Positions 8,411 to 15,086 of a DNA stretch of 28,275 nt are shown one piece after another. Origin of the DNA: JAKVAV01 sp964651785 (GTDB taxonomy: Bacteria > Bacteroidota > Bacteroidia > Flavobacteriales_D > Cryomorphaceae); contig CAZYWJ010000049.1 in NCBI GenBank assembly GCA_964651785.1, positions 1 through 28,275 on the forward strand, read 5' to 3'. Numbering within the stretch: the stretch's first letter is position 1; every line of letters begins with the position of its first letter. The notes under the pieces are model-generated. The model was not told the origin of the DNA. It ran no database searches and saw nothing but the letters and a program-made list of their open reading frames with translations. The position numbers and the translations under genes were made by a program.

Positions 8411-9724
8411 ATGCGCCTGACCATCTTCGTTATATCCCTGGCCCTCGCCTTTTCGAGCTGTACTGATGAACCTGTCGCGAGAAAAGTGTCAAAGCAGCCG
8501 GACTCCATCGCTCAAATTACGGATGAGTATTTCACGGCACTCACCAATATGAAGAAATTTAACGGAGTGATACTCGTGTTTCTGGGAGATAGCATCCTCT
8601 TCCAAGAGAAGTACAATATGTACCCCACCCCTGACAGCTCTGCTTATGTAGATCTCGATTACCAATTCGACATCCACTCGGTTTCCAAGTTGATGGCACG
8701 CACCCTCATTGCAAAGCTCGAAGAGGAAGAGCGCATTTCGGGCTCGCAAACATTAGACTCTTTCTATCCTGACTTTCCGCAGGGCAATTTAATCACGATA
8801 GATATGCTACTCGATAACCGCTCGGGATTGCCACGCGAGCTCCTCAATTTTGAAGGAAAAGAGGCCGACCTCTCTTCCGATGAAATTGTAGCTGCCGCTA
8901 AAACTCAGCCGCTTCTTTTCGAGCCGGGCACCGCTGAACAATATTCGAATGTCGGATACGAATTGGTATACGATATCATCGCCAAAACCTATAAAAAACC
9001 TTTTGCTCAATGCTTGATCGATGAAATTTTCATTCCCTGCAAAATGGACCGTAGCGGCGCCTGGTATTACGTCGATACCGATCGCAGCGAAAGTCCTGCT
9101 CACAATCACATTCTTCGAGATTCAATTCTGATTGAGGTTCCGAACATTGCCCGAGACGAATTTTTGACCGCCCGCATTTATTCAACCGCAGCCGATTTGC
9201 ACCGATTCATGCTTCATCTCTTGGAAGAACCCTATGCCTCGTCACTTTCGAATACCGATGGCGTCATCGGAAAAAGCGGGGGTTCGAGAGGCATTCGCGC
9301 ACAAGTGTACGTCGTTTCAAAAAGCCGATTGGGTTATATTCTGCTCGCTAATTACGACGAGATGCCATTCGCCACGACGGTAGCCGATATGGCGCGCATT
9401 ATCCGATCGGAGGAAGTAACGATTCCACACCCGATCAATCGGGTGGCCATGAACCTGCCCGATAGCATCATGCAACGCTACGAGGGGCGCTACCTCTTTG
9501 CCGATTTTGACGGCTTGGTGCTGCGCGTAGCTGCGGACGGCGACACCCTTGCGCTATATGAAGGTGAGAAAAAAATTGGAAGCCTTTTGCCCGAATCGGA
9601 AACCGTCTTTTTCGAAAACCCGAAAGAGGCCGAATCACTCGAGTTCGTGCCTAACGATTCGGGCTATTACGATGCTAAAATGGGATGGAATGGAATCGTC
9701 GTAGACGGTGTTCGTTTAAATTAG
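8411..9724 (+). CDS. Serine hydrolase lipoprotein, beta-lactamase/penicillin-binding-protein fold
   Basis: This 437-residue lipoprotein has a signal sequence ending FSSC with lipidated Cys17. The catalytic domain is of the class C beta-lactamase / serine hydrolase type: SxxK at Ser90-Val-Ser-Lys93 (IHSVSKLMA), YxN at Tyr178-Ser-Asn180 (EQYSNVGYEL) and a KxG-type third motif at Lys288-Ser-Gly290 (GKSGGSRG). The set is complete, so it should be active on a peptide, ester or amide bond; true beta-lactam resistance is not implied. A C-terminal beta domain follows (about 350-437). The ATG at 8411 is preferred over a TTG three codons earlier because it directly begins the signal sequence and is preceded by a promoter element. 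Homologues often act in the periplasm or on the outer membrane. Confidence 0.92.
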   Translation: MRLTIFVISLALAFSSCTDEPVARKVSKQPDSIAQITDEYFTALTNMKKFNGVILVFLGDSILFQEKYNMYPTPDSSAYVDLDYQFDIHSVSKLMARTLIAKLEEEERISGSQTLDSFYPDFPQGNLITIDMLLDNRSGLPRELLNFEGKEADLSSDEIVAAAKTQPLLFEPGTAEQYSNVGYELVYDIIAKTYKKPFAQCLIDEIFIPCKMDRSGAWYYVDTDRSESPAHNHILRDSILIEVPNIARDEFLTARIYSTAADLHRFMLHLLEEPYASSLSNTDGVIGKSGGSRGIRAQVYVVSKSRLGYILLANYDEMPFATTVADMARIIRSEEVTIPHPINRVAMNLPDSIMQRYEGRYLFADFDGLVLRVAADGDTLALYEGEKKIGSLLPESETVFFENPKEAESLEFVPNDSGYYDAKMGWNGIVVDGVRLN

Positions 9725-9858
9725 TCATCCTTGTAAAAATGATCCCTTCTCCATGCAATGACCGAATTGAATGAAATACATTTTACCTATAGAAATAGAT
9801 TTTACCTAAAACACCAAATCAGATGAACTGATCGCCGGTACCACATCTCTGCCATGCA

Positions 9859-10008
9859 ATGATGCGGATGTTTATCTTCGCTTTCCGTCTCTTATCGACC
9901 GCCGTGCATGTAAAAACCGATAATACCTTCATTCTGCCCGAAACCCTAGACTTTATTGAACGGTTCGTAACGGCAATTAATACCGATGATTTTGAAAAAT
10001 TGACCTGA
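9859..10008 (+). pseudogene. 49-codon reading frame, possible SnoaL/NTF2-like N-terminal remnant
   Basis: A short reading frame begins at the ATG at 9859 (another ATG follows at 9862) and ends one base before the ATG of the regulator at 10010. Its end reads ETLDFIERFVTAINTDDFEKL, which resembles the first helix of SnoaL/NTF2-like proteins, where phrases such as ERFVAAINAGD are usual. The rest of that fold (about 100 residues) is absent, so it may be a truncated remnant or a short translated leader coupled to the regulator. The evidence is one helix only. Confidence 0.25.
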
Positions 10009-10009
10009 A

Positions 10010-10588
10010 ATGAACATTGACTTTTTTCAATCCATTTACAATCATCCTTTGATCAAAGCGACCGACCTACAGGAAATTGTCGACGCACACGAAAAAGTCG
10101 AATTTACGAAAGGTACCTTCTTTCTGGAAAGGGGAAAAATAGCGAATGAATACGCCATCATTGAGGAAGGTTTAGTGAGGGCATACGTATATGACTTCAA
10201 CGGAAACGAAATAACCACCGACTTTTGCGGAACATCCGAGATTGCAATTGAAGTATCTTCCCTATTCCGCAGAGTTCCGGCCAAAGAAAACATGATAACC
10301 CTCACGCCCGGAATAGCTTGGAAGATTGAATACAACCGATTTCAAAGCTTATTTCATCGCATTGAAGGATTCAGGGAATGGGGAAGAGCCTGGATGTCCG
10401 AACAGCTTTTTAATTCAAAACAAAGCCGGATAGAAATGCTGACCAAAAATGCCACCGAAAGATACAAAGCGCTGATCCTGGACAAACCGGATATTCTACG
10501 CCACGCACCGATTAAGCATATTGCTTCCTACTTGGGAATTACTGATACATCCTTAAGCAGAATAAGAAAAGAAATTCTCCTTCACTGA
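10010..10588 (+). CDS. Crp/Fnr-like transcriptional regulator (192 aa)
   Basis: This protein has an N-terminal cyclic-nucleotide-binding-type beta-roll (about 20-115; RGKIANEYAIIEEGLVRAYV) and a C-terminal helix-turn-helix at about 165-190 (APIKHIASYLGITDTSLSRI). The region equivalent to the cAMP phosphate cassette (SSLFRRVPAKENM) lacks the usual Arg-Ser/Thr pair, so cAMP binding is doubtful. It is a paralogue of the regulator at 1514-2083, with the same compact architecture. A VOC gene follows 81 bp downstream on the same strand, with its own promoter element and a 12-bp palindrome between them; the regulator may control that gene. Confidence 0.9.
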   Translation: MNIDFFQSIYNHPLIKATDLQEIVDAHEKVEFTKGTFFLERGKIANEYAIIEEGLVRAYVYDFNGNEITTDFCGTSEIAIEVSSLFRRVPAKENMITLTPGIAWKIEYNRFQSLFHRIEGFREWGRAWMSEQLFNSKQSRIEMLTKNATERYKALILDKPDILRHAPIKHIASYLGITDTSLSRIRKEILLH

Positions 10589-10596
10589 GCGTTAAC

Positions 10597-10608
10597 TGTC
10601 ATATGACA
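10597..10608 (+). promoter_or_regulatory. Candidate operator palindrome TGTCATATGACA
   Basis: A perfect 12-bp palindrome lies just after the regulator stop codon and 23 bases upstream of the TAAATTTG element of the VOC gene. Crp/Fnr sites are usually longer (TGTGA-N6-TCACA), but the TGTCA/TGACA half-sites are similar. Position and symmetry make it a candidate binding site for the regulator just upstream. Confidence 0.35.
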
Positions 10609-10631
10609 AGAATATTGATAAAGTCCATCTC

Positions 10632-10639
10632 TAAATTTG
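10632..10639 (+). promoter_or_regulatory. Bacteroidota -7 promoter element, TAAATTTG
   Basis: TAAATTTG matches TAnnTTTG exactly, 30 bases before the ATG of the VOC gene at 10670. No TTG lies at the normal -33 distance, which would fit a promoter that needs an activator. Confidence 0.5.
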
Positions 10640-10669
10640 TTTGGTATAATCTATCAATATTAAAGACAT

Positions 10670-11059
10670 ATGAAAGCAAAAAATCCTGCAGTCTGGTTCG
10701 AGATTTACGTTGACGATACGGACAGAGCGAGAAAATTTTACGAAGAAGTACTTGACCTTAAATTAAGTGAACTACCCACCCCCGAGGAGATCAGTGATGA
10801 GATGCAAATGTGGGCTTTCCCGATGGATATGGAAGGTGACGGCACATCCGGTGCATTGGTGAAGATGAAGGGTTTTAAGGCGGGAGGAAATTCTACCATC
10901 GTTTATTTCAGAAGTGAAGACTGTTCCATTGAGGAAAAGAGAGTTGAAAGAGCGGGAGGGAAAGTGATTCAACCAAAGCAGTCTTTAGGCGAACATGGTT
11001 TTGTGATTTTAGCATCAGACAGCGAGGGAAATATGTTTGGAGTTCACTCGCAAAAGTAA
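10670..11059 (+). CDS. VOC family protein (129 aa)
   Basis: This small soluble protein of the vicinal oxygen chelate fold shows the first module as NPAVWFEIYVDDTDRARKFY and the second as NSTIVYFRSEDCSIEEKRVE, with VERAGGKVIQPKQSL and the ending GFVILASDSEGNMFGVH. The length fits a single two-module VOC chain. Several metal-ligand positions of classical glyoxalases are not His or Glu, so it may bind rather than transform its ligand, as some VOC antibiotic-binding relatives do. It is probably transcribed from the element at 10632 and ends in the terminator at 11109. Confidence 0.88.
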   Translation: MKAKNPAVWFEIYVDDTDRARKFYEEVLDLKLSELPTPEEISDEMQMWAFPMDMEGDGTSGALVKMKGFKAGGNSTIVYFRSEDCSIEEKRVERAGGKVIQPKQSLGEHGFVILASDSEGNMFGVHSQK

Positions 11060-11108
11060 ATCAGTCAGAAGACAAAATCGCTAAAGCACCGTCACGCATG
11101 CGGGAGAC

Positions 11109-11142
11109 AACGGTTTGGGTTTAACATCCGAGCCGTTTTTTT
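11109..11142 (+). terminator. Intrinsic terminator after the VOC gene
   Basis: A 12-bp stem pairs 11109-11120 with 11126-11137, including three G-U pairs, around a five-base loop. A run of seven T follows (11136-11142). It separates the regulator/VOC pair from the gene at 11294. Confidence 0.75.
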
Positions 11143-11210
11143 ATATAAATGCGGCAAAGACTATCCAAATAGATGATCACGTAATGTCCGAAGCCTGACA
11201 TTTACTCAGT

Positions 11211-11248
11211 CGCTTTTTTTCACCATGAAACGAAATGGAGAAAAAGCG
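11211..11248 (+). other. Imperfect hairpin upstream of the RMD1-family gene
   Basis: An A/T-rich arm with CGC at its base (11211-11226) can pair with 11235-11248 (atgg, then gaaaaagcg), with one mismatch and a two-base T bulge. It lies 45 bases before the ATG at 11294. The first arm contains a T-run, so it could be leader structure or a weak terminator. Confidence 0.3.
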
Positions 11249-11293
11249 AGAAGTGACTTTTGACCATTTCTCCGACTAAGGTGAAAAGAAATT

Positions 11294-12294
11294 ATGCCGG
11301 AACCCCTTTTAAAAGAAGGTGACAAACTCACCGTAAGAAACGGGACTTACTTCTATCGCGCCATACGACTAGGTGATGGGTTGAATCTGACGGAAATCGC
11401 CATGGAAATCGGGCTGGCGATACCTTCTCCTCATTCTTTTGCTTTGTATTCAAAGGAAAAGAATGATTCTCACGTTTACATCTTAAGCTACGGAGTCGTG
11501 GTTTTTTGCAATGCCGATGACGAGTTCATCAAAGAATACATTTCGCGTTTGGAACGGTTTATCGTCGGCCCCGGCCAAAGACTGGAAGATGACCTGTTGG
11601 CAATCAGCGTTTCAGGTGGTCAGATTGATGTAAAATTTGACGGTATCCAGTTGGGTCGCTTTGATGACTCCGTGAATAAAATGATCATGCTCCATCTCGC
11701 TCAATCGGNNNNNNNNNNNNNNNNNNNNNNNNNNNNNNNNNNNNNNNNNNNNNNNNNNNNNNNNNNNNNNNNNNNNNNNNNNNNNNNNNNNNNNNNNNNN
11801 NNNNNNNNGGTCGCTTTGATGACTCCGTGAATAAAATGATCATGCTCCATCTCGCTCAATCGGTGGTATTGGACCATTTCTTTTACGCCAGTCAGAGGCT
11901 ACTGACCTCCGTAAAAGAACATACGGAATACATGCAAAATCGAGGCAAGATCAGTATGGGACAACGGGAAACCCTGCGTTTTATAGGTAGAACCTTAGGC
12001 GCCAAAAACCACATTGCCGAAAACCTCTATATCATGGATAGCCCCGAGCAAACTTGGGATGACGAATACCTTGAAGTATTGCACATAAAGCTGAACAAAC
12101 ACCTCGATCAAGCGCAGCGGTATCGGGTAATTGAAAATACACTTCGAATCGTTGAAGCAAACCTGAGCATCTATGCCTCATACAACAACCATCGCGAAAG
12201 CAGCCGCTTGGAGTGGATTATCATCATCCTGATCGTCATTGAGGTGATAAACACCTTTGCCACCGAGCTCTACCATCTATTCGCTTCCGCTTGA
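11294..12294 (+). CDS. RMD1/YagE (DUF155) family membrane-anchored protein, split by an assembly gap
   Basis: As written the frame is broken by 100 N (11709-11808). The 55 bp before the gap (11654-11708) are repeated exactly after it (11809-11863). Removing one copy and the N run (155 bp) gives one continuous 281-residue protein. It carries DUF155 features: YGVVVFCNADDEFI, SGGQIDVKFDG, the block MLHLAQSVVLDHFFYASQRL across the junction, IGRTLGAKNHIAENLYIMDS, and a C-terminal membrane helix (about 255-271, LEWIIIILIVIEVINTF). Eukaryotic relatives act at mitochondrial membranes; bacterial function is unknown. Its last 18 bp overlap the end of the convergent sigma-factor gene. The apparent stop at 11830 and start at 11827 are artefacts. 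Confidence 0.88.
11654..11863. repeat. 55-bp direct repeat flanking a 100-N scaffold gap (assembly artefact)
   Basis: Positions 11654-11708 and 11809-11863 are identical and abut the N run on each side. Exactly 100 N is the usual placeholder for a gap of unknown size, and 55 bp fits a k-mer-length overlap of two contigs that were not merged. The 155-bp offset shifts the frame, and collapsing it restores it. Confidence 0.93.
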
Positions 12295-12834
12295 CCGACT
12301 TGAACTCCGGCGATGTACTGAATAAAGTTCATTTAAAACCCCTCGGGCACGCTTCAACCGCATTTTTATAGCACTCTCAGAAAGGCCCATGGCAGCCTGA
12401 ATATCCTTGATGCTCTGCTTCTCCACGTATTTCATCAAAAGAATAAGCCTTCCTTCAGAGGTCATTTGATTTAACAGGTTTTCCAGTAGCTCCAAGGATT
12501 TCTCCGAAGTTAAATTCTCGGGTTCGTCTTCCAGTAAATCGGGGATACTATTCACCAGCTTTTCCGAAACGGACAGATGCATACGCCCTTTGTTTTTTCG
12601 CAAATGATCGACGCAAGTGTGATAGGTTATGGCGTAAATCCAGGTTTTAAGCCTCGCTTCTTTTCTGAAGTTCGGCAATTCCAGAAATAACTTGATGAGG
12701 ATTTCCTGAGTCAAATCCTTGGCTTCTTCGCTATCCTTAACGAAGGAGTGGCAGTTGGTCTGAATATAGGAGGTATAACGGCGAACGATTTCATTGATAG
12801 CCGACGATTCACCCAAAGAATAGAGGGCAACCAA
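12277..12834 (-). CDS. RNA polymerase sigma-70 family factor, ECF type
   Basis: This protein has at least 185 residues. Sigma region 2 is visible (EAKDLTQEILIKLFLEL, ARLKTWIYAITYHTCVDHLR), as is region 4 (LILLMKYVEKQSIKDIQAAM, GLSESAIKMRLKRARGVL). It is a typical ECF length, with no extra C-terminal domain and no adjacent anti-sigma gene. The start is uncertain. TTG at 12834 is the first accepted start codon, but the open frame continues upstream to a stop at 12892-12894, and the residues just before TTG (YSDLSDEE) look like normal sigma N-terminal sequence. That stretch contains no ATG, GTG or TTG, only ATT at 12876, ATA at 12888 and CTG at 12849, plus a run of nine A. The gene is divergent from the operon at 12909. 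Confidence 0.92.
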   Translation of the reverse strand: MVALYSLGESSAINEIVRRYTSYIQTNCHSFVKDSEEAKDLTQEILIKLFLELPNFRKEARLKTWIYAITYHTCVDHLRKNKGRMHLSVSEKLVNSIPDLLEDEPENLTSEKSLELLENLLNQMTSEGRLILLMKYVEKQSIKDIQAAMGLSESAIKMRLKRARGVLNELYSVHRRSSSRSSGSE

Positions 12835-12876
12835 CTCTTCATCGCTCAGATCGGAATATTTTTTTTTAGCTTGAAT

Positions 12877-12900
12877 GTGACCTTTTATATTTTACGCGTC
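12877..12900 (+). promoter_or_regulatory. Candidate promoter of the amidoligase operon
   Basis: Two readings are possible. TATATTTT (12886-12893) is one base off the primary-sigma TAnnTTTG, 15 bases before the GTG at 12909. Alternatively GTGACC (12877-12882) and CGTC (12897-12900), 14 bases apart, look like an ECF-type -35/-10 pair that the divergent sigma factor might recognise. Both imply a very short leader. Confidence 0.3.
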
Positions 12901-12908
12901 AAAGCAGC

Positions 12909-13634
12909 GTGAAAAATAACAAAATCACCTTGACCCGCTCTACTGATTTTCAAATCCTCCCCCAACCTACTGATGTAAGTTGTGGTCCGACGTGTCTTCA
13001 TGCGGTGTACGGCTTTTACGGTGACTCCATCGACCTCGAAGAAGTAATAAGCAGCGTTCGTCAATTAAAAGACGGCGGCACCTTGGCCGTCATGTTGGGG
13101 AATCACGCCCTGCAGCGAGGCTATCGGGCCACCATTTATACTTATAATCTCCACATGTTCGATCCTTCTTGGTTTGAGAACGAAACGGACCTCTCTTCAA
13201 AACTGCGAGAACAAGCTTTGAATAAGCGTTCACGAAAACTTCGGCAGGCCACCAAAGCCTACTTGAAATTCCTGTCTTTAGGTGGTCAAATTCGATATGA
13301 AGAGCTTACGTCTGAACTGTTGCGGGATCATTTGGAAAAAGACCTCCCCGTTTTGACCGGCTTGAGCGCCACCTACCTTTACGGAACAAAACGAGAAATA
13401 GGAGAAACGAATACCTACGACGACATTAAAGGAGAACCTGCCGGTCATTTCGTAGTTATTTCGGACATGAATCAGGAGGGAAACAGAGTAACTATTGCCG
13501 ATCCCTTGGCTTCAAATCCCATATTACCAAATAAACACCTGTATCAAGTCGACATCGAAAAAGTCATTAACGCAATACTACTCGGTATTGTAACTTACGA
13601 TGCCAACTTATTAATTATCGAGCAAAAAGTCTGA
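12909..13634 (+). CDS. C39-like (papain-fold) cysteine peptidase, first gene of the amidoligase operon
   Basis: This 241-residue cytoplasmic protein has no signal peptide and no transporter domain. The papain-like active site is complete: Gln19 (oxyanion hole) and Cys25 in LPQPTDVSCGPTC, His180 in PAGHFVVISDM and Asp198 in VTIADPLAS. This is the C39-like peptidase pattern, but standing alone rather than fused to an ABC exporter as in bacteriocin systems. Between Cys and His lies a helical insert (about 90-135, rich in Lys/Arg) of unknown role. GTG at 12909 is the first in-frame start. Its stop overlaps the next start as TGATG (13632-13636), so translation is coupled to the RimK-like ligase. 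It probably trims a leader or product peptide, or acts as a transpeptidase or amidase on the ligase product; both are inferences. Confidence 0.85.
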   Translation: MKNNKITLTRSTDFQILPQPTDVSCGPTCLHAVYGFYGDSIDLEEVISSVRQLKDGGTLAVMLGNHALQRGYRATIYTYNLHMFDPSWFENETDLSSKLREQALNKRSRKLRQATKAYLKFLSLGGQIRYEELTSELLRDHLEKDLPVLTGLSATYLYGTKREIGETNTYDDIKGEPAGHFVVISDMNQEGNRVTIADPLASNPILPNKHLYQVDIEKVINAILLGIVTYDANLLIIEQKV

Positions 13635-15085
13635 TGAAACAAATTATCGTAACTGAAAATCCCGATAACTGGTCGATGACTACCCCGGAAGTAGAACTCG
13701 TAAAACCAATAAACTACATCAATTCCGAAGAATACCGAAAGCAAAGGCATTACCGAGTCATCAATCTTTGCAAAAGCTACAATTACCAAAAAGAAGGCTA
13801 TTACATATCTCTGCTAGCCGAAGCGCGAGGGCATAAACCTTTGCCTTCAACGGCAACCATGATGGATCTCAAACTCCCCAATTTAGCTCGGGAAGATGCG
13901 GATGATTTCAACATGGTGATTCAGGACTCTTTTGAAAAAATTGATACCGAGAAACTGATTGAGTTCTCCATATACCTGGGCAAAACTGCCAAACCCGAAC
14001 ATGCGAAAGTGGGCCAACTCCTTTTCAATCTCTATCAGATGCCCTTGCTCAGGGCCGTTTTTTCCAAAAAGGAAAAATGGCAACTCAGGGCTTTGAAACC
14101 GCTCAACATGAAGGACATCGCCAAAGATGAACTTCCCGTGATGCAAGAAGCGCTGAATACCTTTATCGAAGGGAAAAAAGTTATTCCGAAATCAAATAAG
14201 AGGAGGCCTTACGATTTGGCTATTTTAGTCAATCCCGCCGACACACACCCCCCATCGGACAGTAAAGCATTGCAGCGATTTGTCAAAGCCGCATTCAAAG
14301 TAGGCTTCAATACCGAGTTCATCACGAAAGCAGATTTTGCCCGTATCATCCAATTTGACGCCCTCTTTATCAGAGAAACCACCAATGTGAATAACCACAC
14401 CTTTCGTTTTTCCCGCAAGGCGGAATACGAAGGGCTTGCGGTAATTGATGACCCGAACTCCATGCTGAAGTGTACGAACAAAGTATACTTAAACGAACTG
14501 CTGACATCCAACGGCATCGCCTGCCCGAAATCCGTCAACCTCAGAAAAGGCGATGAGGAGAAATTGGCCGCGCTGGGTTTCCCCTATGTTTTGAAACAAC
14601 CCGACGGAGCCTTTTCGGTGGGCGTAAAAAAGATTGTAAACAAAGACGAACAGGAAGAGTGGCTCAAAACCTTCTTTCAGGAAACGGATTTGCTCATTGC
14701 CCAAGAGTTTATGCCTTCCGACTTCGATTGGCGCGTAGGTGTTCTGGGAGGTAAGGTTCTTTATGTCTGCAAATATTACATGGCCCGAAATCACTGGCAA
14801 ATCATTAACTGGAGAGCAACGGGAAAAAGTCGGGAAGGCGGCGCCGAAACCCTGCCATTAAATAAAGCCCCGAAAAAACTCCTGGAGATAGCCGAAAAAG
14901 CTTGTGAACTGATCGGAAACGGACTCTACGGGGTTGATATAAAAGAGGTAAACGGAAAATTTTACGTGATCGAAATTAACGACAATCCGAACATCGATTC
15001 GGGAGTAGAAGACAAGGCGCATGCGGGAAATACACTCTACGAAAACATCATGCAGCACTTGGTAAACGAAATACAAAAAAAATAG
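13634..15085 (+). CDS. RimK-family ATP-grasp ligase with N-terminal RLAN-type domain
   Basis: This 483-residue cytoplasmic ligase starts with an alpha/beta domain (about 1-150; RKQRHYRVINLCKSYNYQKE, GYYISLLAEARGHKPLPS) matching the RimK-like ATP-grasp N-terminal domain (RLAN). A pre-ATP-grasp region follows (about 195-275; YDLAILVNPADTHPPSD, FDALFIRETTNVNNHTF), then the ATP-grasp core. Visible are the nucleotide-binding strand PYVLKQPDGAFSVGVKKI, the FDWRVGVLGGKVLYVCKYY strand pair and Mg-binding Asp435 (YGVDIKE), Glu447 and Asn449 (VIEINDNPN). All catalytic positions are present. The reaction should be ATP-dependent amide formation through an acyl-phosphate, by family precedent adding Glu or another amino acid to a carboxylate. 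It is not ribosomal RimK, which is shorter. The start overlaps the previous stop, and the next gene begins one base after its stop. Confidence 0.93.
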   Translation: MKQIIVTENPDNWSMTTPEVELVKPINYINSEEYRKQRHYRVINLCKSYNYQKEGYYISLLAEARGHKPLPSTATMMDLKLPNLAREDADDFNMVIQDSFEKIDTEKLIEFSIYLGKTAKPEHAKVGQLLFNLYQMPLLRAVFSKKEKWQLRALKPLNMKDIAKDELPVMQEALNTFIEGKKVIPKSNKRRPYDLAILVNPADTHPPSDSKALQRFVKAAFKVGFNTEFITKADFARIIQFDALFIRETTNVNNHTFRFSRKAEYEGLAVIDDPNSMLKCTNKVYLNELLTSNGIACPKSVNLRKGDEEKLAALGFPYVLKQPDGAFSVGVKKIVNKDEQEEWLKTFFQETDLLIAQEFMPSDFDWRVGVLGGKVLYVCKYYMARNHWQIINWRATGKSREGGAETLPLNKAPKKLLEIAEKACELIGNGLYGVDIKEVNGKFYVIEINDNPNIDSGVEDKAHAGNTLYENIMQHLVNEIQKK

Positions 15086-15086
15086 A

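Noticed and set aside
11827..12294. Separate 155-residue gene after the N gap
   Set aside because: Its GTG start lies inside the duplicated 55 bp; collapsing the duplication makes it the C-terminal part of the gene beginning at 11294.
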